Source: CACPJA01 sp964629335
Lineage (GTDB): Bacteria; Pseudomonadota; Gammaproteobacteria; Steroidobacterales; UBA11654
Direction: 5' to 3'
DNA: 52,749 nt
Assembly (NCBI GenBank): GCA_964629335.1
Contig: CAZVRH010000005.1
Coordinates: 1-52,749, forward strand
The notes below the pieces were generated by a model. It searched no databases. It had not been told where the DNA came from and saw nothing but the letters and a program-made list of their open reading frames with translations. Below are positions 44,279 to 52,705 of this stretch, one piece after another (positions within the stretch are counted from its first letter, which is position 1; each line of letters opens with the position of its first letter). The position numbers were made by a program, and so were the translations under genes.

Positions 44279-45568
44279 CTATTTGTAGGTTTTTCCGTCT
44301 TTTATAACCAAGGCAATATTTTGAAGCACTGAAATATCCACCAGAGGATTGCCTTGGACTGCAATGATGTCAGCTACCTTACCGGGTTCTATGGATCCTA
44401 GCTTGTCATCAATTCTCAAAAGTTTTGCGGTTGTCATGGTGGCCGATTGAATGGCTTCCATTTCTGTCATCCCATTCTCAACCATCAAAACAAATTCTTC
44501 CCAATTTGTGCCATGCGGTTGGACACCGGCATCAGTCCCGAAAGCTATTTTAACCCCTTTTTTATAGGCTTTCGAAAAGGTGTCCGCAATTTGAGGGCCA
44601 ACACTGGCTGCCTTAGGTCTGACAATTTCTGGAAAATAATTATCGATTCTAGCTTTAGCCGCTACAAACTCGCCAGCAGAAATCGTTGGCACATAATAAG
44701 TCCCGTTTTTAATCATCAAGTCCATAGCTTCTTCATCCATGAAAGTACCGTGCTCTATAGAATCAACACCAGCTCGAATGGCACGCTTCATTCCTTCTGC
44801 CCCATGAGCATGCACTGCTACCCACATTCCATAATCTTTAGCAGCACTTACGACAGCGTTCACTTCCTCTTGAGTGAACTGTGGATTCTCACCAGATTTA
44901 GCCTCACTTAAAACGCCACCAGTGACTGTGATTTTTATACCATCAGCTCCGTCTTTATATCTTTGTCGAACAGCTGTATAGACTTCATAAGGGCCATTAA
45001 CCACGCCATCCTCTGGAGACGGGTAGATATAATCATCGACAGCCATCCCATTGGTGGGATCGGCATGACCGCCTGTGGTTGCTAAACTTTTTCCAGAGGT
45101 ATGTATTCGTGGACCAACAACTTTGCCTTGGTTAATAGCGTCTCTCAGACTAATAGCGACCATACCGCTATCGCCCACTTGCCGAACAGTTGTAAAACCA
45201 GACATAAAAGTAACATAAGCATGACGTGTTGCGAGAATGGCTTGCATCTCCTTTTCAACTTTAGACGGGCGCTCAGCTTTGGATTGATACTCACCTCCAA
45301 AATGCACATGCATATCCATTAGCCCTGGAAGTACAGTGTGCTCCCTTAGGTCGATGTATGTGTCATCCTCTTTAGGGTTTTTGTAACCCCTTATTACATC
45401 AGTAATAATATTCTCGTCTATAACGATGGTCACTTTTGACTGCACGGTATCTGATTCACCATTAATCAGTTTGCCGGCGTGAACAATCGTAGAGGCAGGC
45501 AAGCTATTAGAAATAAAAAACCCGAGACTAACGAGACTGATAAGAACGCTTCTCTTGAAATAAAACAT
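44279..45568 (-). CDS. Secreted metal-dependent amidohydrolase
   Basis: This 429-aa protein has a signal peptide (about 1-26) and the amidohydrolase-superfamily binuclear-site residues: HVHFGG (His87, His89), GIKITVTGG with the probable carboxylated Lys, WVAVHAHG, SIEHGTF, and FGTDAGVQPHG near the end. The pattern fits the prolidase/imidazolonepropionase-like group that cleaves amide or peptide bonds. It should act in the periplasm. It lies 9 nt after a secreted protein of unknown function and 9 nt before the UbiD gene. Confidence 0.88.
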   Translation of the reverse strand: MFYFKRSVLISLVSLGFFISNSLPASTIVHAGKLINGESDTVQSKVTIVIDENIITDVIRGYKNPKEDDTYIDLREHTVLPGLMDMHVHFGGEYQSKAERPSKVEKEMQAILATRHAYVTFMSGFTTVRQVGDSGMVAISLRDAINQGKVVGPRIHTSGKSLATTGGHADPTNGMAVDDYIYPSPEDGVVNGPYEVYTAVRQRYKDGADGIKITVTGGVLSEAKSGENPQFTQEEVNAVVSAAKDYGMWVAVHAHGAEGMKRAIRAGVDSIEHGTFMDEEAMDLMIKNGTYYVPTISAGEFVAAKARIDNYFPEIVRPKAASVGPQIADTFSKAYKKGVKIAFGTDAGVQPHGTNWEEFVLMVENGMTEMEAIQSATMTTAKLLRIDDKLGSIEPGKVADIIAVQGNPLVDISVLQNIALVIKDGKTYK

Positions 45569-45577
45569 TTAGATCGC

Positions 45578-46171
45578 CTATTTAAGTGGCTCTGTGACCT
45601 CAAGCGGAACCATGACATGGACAAAATCATTTCCTTCCCACATAACATACGGTCCACCGGCATACGGATCTGTCGGTAAGTCATCCATCATGCTTGCAGG
45701 TAACAATAGCATCAAGTGAGGGCGTTCAGCCACCCAGATGCCTTTACTCTTATCCTGATTAAAGGGTTCATTATTGTCCACAGCAATGTCGCCAACGAGC
45801 ATGTAGGAAACGCCAAACGAAGCAGATTCTGAATCGTATTCATATGGATCCCCATTGACTGCTTTCATGTATTCCTGCAACCAGTTTTGCCACGCTGGGT
45901 CTACACACATAGGATTAACATTCTCATTGGGCGGGCTTCCCGGCATACATACCCATCCATTATTCCCCTCTTTTAAAATAGCTCCATCTGAACCCATAAT
46001 GGTGGCTTTCCCACTGACGTTTGCAGGGGCTGCAGACATCGCGATGTCTATGATTTCTTGAGTTGTATAATGCTTATGGTCTGAGTCATCGTGCGAATGC
46101 ATATGAGAGCTTGCATAAACGCTGGGACTCAGTAGAAAAGCTATTGTTAACAAACCGTATAATTTTTTCAT
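45578..46171 (-). CDS. Secreted protein with histidine-rich N-terminus, function unknown
   Basis: I cannot name a family. The 197-aa product has a signal peptide (cleavage near YAS-S, about 21) followed by a His/Asp-rich stretch (HMHSHDDSDHKH, about 23-34) that could bind metal. The body contains NNGWVCMPGSPP and MCVDPAWQNWLQEYM, with two cysteines that may pair, then a hydrophobic strand HLMLLLPAS and a VMWEGNDFVHVMV end. Related proteins with the same Cys-Met-Pro pattern occur in marine bacteria as far as I recall. It lies 9 nt upstream of the amidohydrolase. Confidence 0.7.
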   Translation of the reverse strand: MKKLYGLLTIAFLLSPSVYASSHMHSHDDSDHKHYTTQEIIDIAMSAAPANVSGKATIMGSDGAILKEGNNGWVCMPGSPPNENVNPMCVDPAWQNWLQEYMKAVNGDPYEYDSESASFGVSYMLVGDIAVDNNEPFNQDKSKGIWVAERPHLMLLLPASMMDDLPTDPYAGGPYVMWEGNDFVHVMVPLEVTEPLK

Positions 46172-46202
46172 TTAATTCTTCTCCAAATATAATATTTTGT
46201 GT

Positions 46203-46227
46203 TGCTGAAAAACCTTATTATTCAGCA
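46203..46227 (-). promoter_or_regulatory. Intercistronic hairpin overlapping a stop codon
   Basis: A 7-bp stem (TGCTGAA/TTCAGCA) with an 11-nt loop lies between the two secreted-protein genes. The TAA of the upstream gene is in the loop. No T-tract follows, so it is not an intrinsic terminator; it may slow decay or regulate read-through. Confidence 0.3.
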
Positions 46228-46934
46228 GTGTAAATTTGCTGACATTCTTCATAGGTGTCTCTCACAACTTCATCGATGAGTGAGCTAGCCTTAAGGTATA
46301 GTTGCCCCCATGCCGCTCCTGCATAAAAATCATCTATCAGTCTACCGGTTTCACTAGCATTCGGTGATATACCTCTTAATAAGAAAGTTCCTGTTTCATG
46401 AACACCTCCGCCAAGAGGTTGAAAAATACCGAAATTGAAATCATGGCCTGCGCTTCTGATTGCAGCTTCGAGTTTGGTTGCTGCCGCAATATAAGCGGGG
46501 ACGTTTTCAGGTTTAATTTTTACACGCGTGACTCTTTCAAACCCTGGGCTTAAAACAAATGGCTTGAGTGGCTTCCATGCAAGACTGTACTTAGGGGTTC
46601 TGAGCTTTGCTAAGTTTTTTGGTGCTTGATCCGGATCATAAGCGGTGGTTATTTCCATGGCACCTGTTACATCAGAAAAAGCATTCCAAACAAACATTTC
46701 TCCAGGATAATCATGCCCTGTCTTCGTTACACAAACACCAGCAGCGGTAGCGTTGAATGCTCTAAATAGATCAGGATTATTGTTTAAATATTCAATGTAG
46801 GCTGAAACATCTGGGGCCTGAACCATCAATGTGGTAAAACTTCCTTCACCAGGTCCTGGGATTGCATGATTGTCAGCTTGGACTGTTAATGGAGATATCA
46901 TTAATACCATTAAAGATAGGATAAGTTTTTGCAT
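46218..46934 (-). CDS. Secreted protein of unknown function
   Basis: No family is recognised. The 238-aa product has a signal peptide (cleavage after VQA, about 20) and an acidic body with repeated alpha/beta segments: FTTLMVQAPDVSAYIEYL, then a VCVTKTGHDYPGEMFVWN strand and, in the second half, FERVTRVKIKPENVPAYI followed by FNFGIFQPLGGG. The two halves look similar, suggesting a duplicated ferredoxin-like barrel of the kind seen in ABM-type proteins; this is inference. AAAGGGAG precedes the ATG. It is the first gene of the minus-strand operon that continues into the amidohydrolase and UbiD genes. Confidence 0.7.
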   Translation of the reverse strand: MQKLILSLMVLMISPLTVQADNHAIPGPGEGSFTTLMVQAPDVSAYIEYLNNNPDLFRAFNATAAGVCVTKTGHDYPGEMFVWNAFSDVTGAMEITTAYDPDQAPKNLAKLRTPKYSLAWKPLKPFVLSPGFERVTRVKIKPENVPAYIAAATKLEAAIRSAGHDFNFGIFQPLGGGVHETGTFLLRGISPNASETGRLIDDFYAGAAWGQLYLKASSLIDEVVRDTYEECQQIYTAE

Positions 46935-47019
46935 AATTTACTCCCTTTGAATTAATTTACTCGAACAGTTGAAATTAAAGAGTAAAAAGCAAAAAATCAA
47001 ATGTATTTTAAATTTAGCT

Positions 47020-47805
47020 TCACAGATAAATTTCACCGCTTAAATAAATCAATGATTCTCCTCCAATCATGACCCGGTCTTCTTTATTTTCACAATACAA
47101 AACACCGCCTCTTTCTGAGAGTTGATGCGCTAACAAAATATCTTTAGACAAGACTTCACTCCAGTAAGGAATCATGGTGGTATGAGCAGAACCGGTCACA
47201 GGATCCTCATCCACTCCAGTTTGAGGGAAAAAGCACCGTGAAACAAAATCAACATTGTCTCCAGAGGCTGAAGCAATAAGTCCTCTTGAGTTGATTTTTG
47301 AGATCTCCATAAAATTAGGTTTTAATTCTCTGATATTTTTCTCGGTTTGAAAGATAGCTAAATAATCATCACGACCCTTAAACACTGCCTTAGGATGAGC
47401 TCCTAGCAAGTCAAAAATAAAACTTGTCTCTGCAATCTCCTCAAGGGAATCTGCTGGAAAGTCAAGATAGATCAGATCGTCTTTCTTAGTAGCTATCAAT
47501 TCCCCACTTTTTGATTCAAAGGTAATGTTGGTTACAGAATCATCTAAATGTTTTTCAAATAAAACTTTTGCTGACGCTAAGGTGGCGTGGCCACATAAAT
47601 CAACTTCGGTGGCAGGTGTAAACCAACGAATTGTGAATGGCTTTTTCGAAATGTTTACAAAAGCTGTTTCTGATAAATTATTCTCATTGGCTATCGATTG
47701 CATAACCTCTTCGGTTAAATCTTGTTCTACCGGGATAACTGCTGCTGGATTCCCAGCAAATAATTTACTTGTAAAAGCATCAACTTGATAAATAGGTAGT
47801 CTCAC
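47020..47805 (-). CDS. PhzF-family isomerase-like protein
   Basis: PhzF-fold enzymes catalyse isomerisation or epimerisation of small acids. The 261-aa protein has QVDAFTSKLFAGNPAAV, the catalytic glutamate region NLSETAFV (Glu46), DLCGHATLA and GVDEDPVTGSAHTTMIPYW. It is too generic to call phenazine synthesis, since no other phz genes are present. The start is GTG with no clear Shine-Dalgarno. It follows the carbonic anhydrase by 18 nt and is the last gene of the acyl-CoA block. Confidence 0.88.
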   Translation of the reverse strand: MRLPIYQVDAFTSKLFAGNPAAVIPVEQDLTEEVMQSIANENNLSETAFVNISKKPFTIRWFTPATEVDLCGHATLASAKVLFEKHLDDSVTNITFESKSGELIATKKDDLIYLDFPADSLEEIAETSFIFDLLGAHPKAVFKGRDDYLAIFQTEKNIRELKPNFMEISKINSRGLIASASGDNVDFVSRCFFPQTGVDEDPVTGSAHTTMIPYWSEVLSKDILLAHQLSERGGVLYCENKEDRVMIGGESLIYLSGEIYL

Positions 47806-47823
47806 AACAAATAATTTTGTTTC

Positions 47824-48222
47824 TTATTCTAAAATACTTATTAACTGTTGTTGCTCTATATCATAGATAAAGCCTTTTACTAAGACATGGTCGGGAACTA
47901 AATTGTGAGATTTAATTGTATTTATATCTTCACGAACGCTTCCCTCGAGATCTGAAAAAAGATTATTTTTGATGGCCTCGGGTAATCCAGACACTTCATC
48001 TTCGGGCATATGACCCATGAGGCAATCAGTATGATGGATGACCCACCATTCCTTGGAACCAAAGAATTGTGCTGTGACTACCATGGACTCTATAGCTTCT
48101 GGAGTTGCTCTTCCACCTGCATTTCTAATTACAAATGCCTCAAATTCTTGAAAACCTGAAATCGCTATTGGGTCGATTCTGGCATCCATACAAGTTAATA
48201 AGGTGTATTTTTTATCGTTCAT
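47824..48222 (-). CDS. Small beta-carbonic anhydrase
   Basis: Beta-carbonic anhydrases interconvert CO2 and bicarbonate. The 132-aa protein is short but keeps the zinc ligands Cys11, His64 and Cys67 (CMDAR and HTDC) and the catalytic dyad Asp13-Arg15. It also has VIRNAGGRAT near 31-40. The length is less than in E. coli Can (220 aa), as in compact beta-CA-like proteins. The ATG lies 2 nt after the stop of the carboxyltransferase, so it is coupled to it; supply of bicarbonate to that carboxylase is a reasonable inference. Confidence 0.85.
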   Translation of the reverse strand: MNDKKYTLLTCMDARIDPIAISGFQEFEAFVIRNAGGRATPEAIESMVVTAQFFGSKEWWVIHHTDCLMGHMPEDEVSGLPEAIKNNLFSDLEGSVREDINTIKSHNLVPDHVLVKGFIYDIEQQQLISILE

Positions 48223-48224
48223 GC

Positions 48225-49751
48225 TTAATCTCTTTTTATACTTAAAGACATAGTTATAGCTTTGTGAATTATAGATCTAGTATCTTCAGGGTCAATGACA
48301 GCGTCAATCTCTAGGTGTGTAGCCGCCTCAATTGCTTTACCTCTTTCATAAGCTTCAGCAACGAGCTGATTAAATAAATCTTCTCTTTTTTGATCATCAG
48401 CTTCAGACTCTAACTCCTTTTTGAACCCAAGTTTTACAGCACCTTCAAGACCCATTCCACCAAATTCTGCAGTTGGCCAAGCAACGGTGTATACAGGGTC
48501 ATGCAGACTTCCACCAACCATGGCTTGTGCGCCTAAACCATAGCCTTTTCTTAGAAATACAGCAACAAGAGGAACCTTTAACCTTGAACCTACCTTAAAT
48601 AAGCTGGCCATCCTTCTCACTGCTCCCTCTTCTTCGCTGTCAGGGCCCACCATGAATCCTGGGGTGTCTACTAAGGCTACTACAGGTATCAAATGATCAT
48701 TACATATGGTTAGAAAATCAGCTGTTTTTTCTGAGGCTTCTGAATCAACTGCACCTCCTAATTGTTGACAATCGCTAGCGAGAATTGCCATGGGCTGGCC
48801 TTCAATTCTTATAAACCCTGTGACTATGCTTCTCCCGTAATTCTTTTTCATCTCAAGAAACGTTTCGGTGTCAGCAATCAGATCTATGATTTCTCTGACC
48901 GGATAAGCCCACCGCCTGTCTTCCGGGATAATATCTTTAAGTCTAGATTGATCAGCAAAAGAAAATTCTTCACTTGGGCCTTGGAAATAGGACAATAATT
49001 TCTTCGCTATTGCTGTGGCTTCTTTCTCATCAGCTGCTAAATAATCAATCACTCCATTTTTTTCCTGGATCTCAGATGGTCCTATTTCTTTTGGGTCAAA
49101 CATTCCTAAACCTCCACCTTCTATCATGGCTGGTCCGGCCATTCCTATCCATGAATTCTGGGTTGCAATCCTAAAATCAGAACACCCAAATAAAGCCGCA
49201 TTTCCAGCAAAACAATACCCATTAGCAATCGCTACTCTAAGACATCGCCCTGATAATCGAGCCCAAGTAGAAAATGAAGGGATATTAAGACCTGCTATTT
49301 GCGTAGTCACATCAACATCACCAGGTCGACCTCCGCCGCCTTCGGTAAAAATTACAATGGGTAGTCTAAATTTCTCAGCCTGTTCAGTAATTCGATCCAA
49401 TTTTTGATGGTGAAAAAAACCTTGGGTTCCCGCTAAAACAGAATAATCGTAAACTATAGCTATCGCATGTGCTCTATCTTCTGCTAGATATTTTGAATTG
49501 ATTTTACACAACCCGGTAATTATTCCGTCTGCTGGCGTTTCTGTCTGCAATTCTTCGTAGTCCCTCCTGGTTCTCTGAGCTGCAACAGCGAATTCACCGA
49601 ACTCTAAAAAACTATTTTCATCAACTAAGTCATCAAGATTTTCCCTGGCTGTTCGATAACCTTGACTGTGTCTTTTCTTTGTCGCAGGAACTCTGCTATC
49701 GTCCTTTGATTTCTCAAGTCGACTTAAAAAGTTTTCAAATTCTTTATTCAT
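48225..49751 (-). CDS. Acyl-CoA carboxylase carboxyltransferase subunit
   Basis: The family transfers carboxyl from biotin to an acyl-CoA such as propionyl-, acetyl- or methylcrotonyl-CoA. The 508-aa protein has two crotonase-like halves, with EGGGGRPGD, GCSDFRIA and GMAGPAMIEGGG in the first and VDTPGFMVGP, GYGLGAQAM and AEFGGMGLEGAV in the second. No biotin carboxylase or biotin carrier is in the window; these may lie upstream of it. It differs from AccD (12153-13004). It lies 14 nt after the LysE gene and 2 nt before the carbonic anhydrase. Confidence 0.88.
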   Translation of the reverse strand: MNKEFENFLSRLEKSKDDSRVPATKKRHSQGYRTARENLDDLVDENSFLEFGEFAVAAQRTRRDYEELQTETPADGIITGLCKINSKYLAEDRAHAIAIVYDYSVLAGTQGFFHHQKLDRITEQAEKFRLPIVIFTEGGGGRPGDVDVTTQIAGLNIPSFSTWARLSGRCLRVAIANGYCFAGNAALFGCSDFRIATQNSWIGMAGPAMIEGGGLGMFDPKEIGPSEIQEKNGVIDYLAADEKEATAIAKKLLSYFQGPSEEFSFADQSRLKDIIPEDRRWAYPVREIIDLIADTETFLEMKKNYGRSIVTGFIRIEGQPMAILASDCQQLGGAVDSEASEKTADFLTICNDHLIPVVALVDTPGFMVGPDSEEEGAVRRMASLFKVGSRLKVPLVAVFLRKGYGLGAQAMVGGSLHDPVYTVAWPTAEFGGMGLEGAVKLGFKKELESEADDQKREDLFNQLVAEAYERGKAIEAATHLEIDAVIDPEDTRSIIHKAITMSLSIKRD

Positions 49752-49765
49752 CTAGAACCCGCTCT

Positions 49766-50368
49766 CTATAAGAAAAGTTGAATCGCAATAAGTATTAATA
49801 TTATTCCAATCACTTTCTCAAATATAGGAATAAAGTTCTCGTATTTTGTTGTCAATGTTTGATTGGAAAAAATATACGAGATTCCTGTAAACCAAATAAA
49901 AGTTGTAACCGACATATAGAGACCGTACAAACTAAGCAAAACAGTTGTGGTTGATTCATTGACCACTGCCGTAAACACGGTTACAAAAAACAGTATGGCT
50001 TTGGGATTAAGAATGTTGGTAATCAACCCAAGAGTATACGAACCTAAATAATTTTCGTTATCCCCCCTGTCCTTTTTATTCAATGCCTTTGGTTTGGAAA
50101 AGAACGACAAACAACCCAGATAAGCAATATACACAGCTGCACCGATCTTCAACCAATCAAACAGCTCGGGATTTGAAGACACAATTAGAGAAACCCCCGT
50201 GATCGCTATAATTGAATGGAAAATAATTCCTGTAGCTATTCCTGCACTCGACCATACGGCTACTGTCCTGCCAAATCTCAGAGATTGCCTGGTGACTAAT
50301 AAAAAATCGGGACCTGGGCTGGCTACTGCAAATAGATGAAGCAATGCAATTGTGAGAAATTCAAGCAC
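49766..50368 (-). CDS. LysE/RhtB-family amino acid exporter
   Basis: This 200-aa protein has about six transmembrane helices and the LysE N-terminal motif ASPGPDFLLVTRQSLRFGR near 16-34, plus GLITNILNPKAILFFVT near 113-129. The family exports amino acids such as homoserine, threonine and leucine. The start is GTG. It lies 21 nt after the second acyl-CoA dehydrogenase and 14 nt before the carboxyltransferase. The substrate is unknown. Confidence 0.92.
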   Translation of the reverse strand: MLEFLTIALLHLFAVASPGPDFLLVTRQSLRFGRTVAVWSSAGIATGIIFHSIIAITGVSLIVSSNPELFDWLKIGAAVYIAYLGCLSFFSKPKALNKKDRGDNENYLGSYTLGLITNILNPKAILFFVTVFTAVVNESTTTVLLSLYGLYMSVTTFIWFTGISYIFSNQTLTTKYENFIPIFEKVIGIILILIAIQLFL

Positions 50369-50389
50369 GTTCTTTTTGGGGGGTTACGC

Positions 50390-51487
50390 CTAATACTTAT
50401 TCAAATGATAATCGGCATTACCAAATAAGGCATCTACAGCAACCAACTTCTTAAGAAAGTGACCAATTAACATCTCATCGCTAACACCCATTGCGCCGTG
50501 GAGTTGGACGGCTTCTTGTGCAACCAGTTTTCCAGAGGTACCGATTCGGTATTTAAGAGCTGATACCGACTTAGTCTTGCTGTCTTCATTAGCATCGCAT
50601 TCAAGCATCGCTTTATATAACAGCGACTTACACATCTCAGTTTCTATAAACATATCCACCATTCTGTGCTGGAGCACTTGGAATTTACTGATGGGTTGAC
50701 CAAATTGCTTTCTGCTCTTGGTGTATTCAAGAGTTTTAAGATAGCAGGAAGTCATCGAACCAACGCTTTCTGCAGAGATGCAAAGCGTGGCAAGATTAAT
50801 GGCCTCATTAAGGAGTTCCTTGGCCTCATCGCCCTTTGCAATAATAGCTTCATGAGAAACATTAACATCCTTAAAGCTTATTTCTGCAGCCGTTTGGCCA
50901 TCAATGGTGAGGTATTCATTGGACGAGATTCCCTGTTGTTGCTTATCAATCAAGATTAAGGCTGCTTCATCCTCATAATCTGCTAATACAATTAAATCAT
51001 CGGCATTGCCACCATTGAGAACCAATGATTTCTTGCCGTTAATAATGATTTCATCGCCTTCAACAACAGCTCTGGTCTGGGGATGGGTATGATCAACGCT
51101 TAGGTTTGATTCGATGTAGGCCAGAGATACGTGTTTATTGCCGGAGATTATCGATTCAACTAGCTCAATGCGATGACCAAAAGAAGAATTATCAATGATG
51201 TAACCGGAGAGAATCACGGTACTCAGATAAGGCTCAACAACTAGAGCCTTGCCAAATTCTTCAAATAAAATGGAAAGCTCAATCGGACCGTAACCAAAGC
51301 CGCCTGTGTCTTCATTGAACGGGAGAGCTAACCAACCCAGCTCTGAAAATAATTGCCAAAATTCTTTACTAAAACCTTCACTCGACTTAATGATCTCTTC
51401 TCTTTTTTCAAAAGAATAATCGGATTCACAGAACTTCTGTATCTGTTCTCTGAGCATTTCTTGTTCGTCTGAAAAATTTAAATCCAT
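50390..51487 (-). CDS. Acyl-CoA dehydrogenase-like protein, probable non-catalytic partner
   Basis: This 365-aa protein has the ACAD fold: N-terminal helices, a middle barrel with VSLAYIESNLS, and the C-terminal YTKSRKQFGQPISKFQVLQHRMVDM and AVQLHGAMGVSDEM segments. It lacks the usual GGSNEIQ/GEGTSEIQ flavin motif near the C-terminus, where it reads DALFGNADYHLNKY. Its ATG is 2 nt after the stop of the second ACAD gene. That layout matches heteromeric ACADs in which one chain has lost catalytic residues, as in the ChsE-type steroid enzymes of mycobacteria. The alternative is a divergent homodimer. Confidence 0.85.
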   Translation of the reverse strand: MDLNFSDEQEMLREQIQKFCESDYSFEKREEIIKSSEGFSKEFWQLFSELGWLALPFNEDTGGFGYGPIELSILFEEFGKALVVEPYLSTVILSGYIIDNSSFGHRIELVESIISGNKHVSLAYIESNLSVDHTHPQTRAVVEGDEIIINGKKSLVLNGGNADDLIVLADYEDEAALILIDKQQQGISSNEYLTIDGQTAAEISFKDVNVSHEAIIAKGDEAKELLNEAINLATLCISAESVGSMTSCYLKTLEYTKSRKQFGQPISKFQVLQHRMVDMFIETEMCKSLLYKAMLECDANEDSKTKSVSALKYRIGTSGKLVAQEAVQLHGAMGVSDEMLIGHFLKKLVAVDALFGNADYHLNKY

Positions 51488-51489
51488 AA

Positions 51490-52659
51490 CTAGAGACCTA
51501 ATATCATCTTAGAGATTATATTTTTCTGAATTTCATTGCTGCCCCCGTAAATTGAGGTTTTACGATAATTAAGATATTTAGAAAGCGACTTGGCTGTATG
51601 GTTCGGTCCTGCTGGTAGAGTCTGCTCATTATGCCCTTGCGGGCCAGGATAAATAAGTGCGTATTCTCCTGAGGCCTCTACAAATAATTCAGTCAGTCGT
51701 TGTTGAATCTCGGTGCCTCGAATTTTCAAAATAGAGGATTCAGGACCCGGGTGACCTTTTGCTTCTATATCTGATAACATCCTTAAACCAAGAATCTCGA
51801 GAGCCGCAAGATCGATTTCCACGTCTTTAACTTTCCTTGATAAATCGGGGTTATCGAGTTCTGAAACGATCTGTTTTAGTTTGTTCAACTCTCGTATCTC
51901 AGCGCCAACAACGGCTATACCGAATCGTTCATGCGCTAATAGAAATTTAGCATACGTCCAACCCTTGCCTTCCTCACCAATTAGATTTTCAACTGGAACT
52001 TTGACATCGCTGAAAAAAACCGTGTTTATTTCATGCCGTCCATCGATGGTAATAATTGGCTCAACTTCAACGCCTGGGGTATTCATATCAATGAGAAGGA
52101 AGGAAATGCCTTCCTGTCTTTTTTCTGTGGTTTCAGTTCTAACAAGATTAAAAATCCAATCAGCATGTTGAGCAAGTGTGGTCCATGTTTTTGAGCCATT
52201 AACTACATAATGATCCCCTTCTCTAACAGCCTTAGTGCTTAATGAAGCTAAATCTGAACCCGATCCAGGTTCTGAATAACCTTGGCACCACCAAGTATTG
52301 AAATTTAATATATCCGGTAAGTATTTTTTCTTCTGGTCGTCATTGCCGAAAGTGTAAATAACAGGTCCGACCATAGACACACCAAAGGGTAATATGGATG
52401 GGCAACCTGCAAGGCCCATTTCTTTTTGAAAAATATATATTTGTGTAGAGGTCCAACCTGTTCCTCCATATTCTCTGGGCCAGTTATATCCCAACCAACC
52501 TTTGGCAGAGAGAGCCTTGTGAAATTCTGTCACTTCCTCTTTGGTTAATGATTCACCTTGCTCTTGTTTTTCTTTTATATGTTTCGGGTACTCATTTTCA
52601 ATCCAGGATCTTATTTCGTCTCTGAATTCGAGGTCTTTGTCTGTAAATCTTATTTCCAT
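51490..52659 (-). CDS. Acyl-CoA dehydrogenase
   Basis: This 389-aa flavoprotein oxidises acyl-CoA at the alpha-beta position. It has WCQGYSEPGSGSDLASL near 131-147 (FAD/substrate binding), TWTTLAQHADW, and the C-terminal signature TSIYGGSNEIQKNIISKMIL. The family is that of fatty acyl, branched or steroid side-chain ACADs; the substrate cannot be fixed here. It lies 2 nt upstream of the smaller ACAD-like gene. A Shine-Dalgarno is weak. It is probably not the first gene of its transcript, since another coding end may lie at the window edge. Confidence 0.92.
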   Translation of the reverse strand: MEIRFTDKDLEFRDEIRSWIENEYPKHIKEKQEQGESLTKEEVTEFHKALSAKGWLGYNWPREYGGTGWTSTQIYIFQKEMGLAGCPSILPFGVSMVGPVIYTFGNDDQKKKYLPDILNFNTWWCQGYSEPGSGSDLASLSTKAVREGDHYVVNGSKTWTTLAQHADWIFNLVRTETTEKRQEGISFLLIDMNTPGVEVEPIITIDGRHEINTVFFSDVKVPVENLIGEEGKGWTYAKFLLAHERFGIAVVGAEIRELNKLKQIVSELDNPDLSRKVKDVEIDLAALEILGLRMLSDIEAKGHPGPESSILKIRGTEIQQRLTELFVEASGEYALIYPGPQGHNEQTLPAGPNHTAKSLSKYLNYRKTSIYGGSNEIQKNIISKMILGL

Positions 52660-52705
52660 CTTATTTCTGTAGATATTACCTGTATATTAAATTTCTCACT
52701 AGCTA

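Noticed and set aside
47020..47805. Phenazine biosynthesis
   Set aside because: Only a PhzF-fold protein is present; no phzA, B, C, D, E or G is seen, and the PhzF fold is widespread in unrelated roles.
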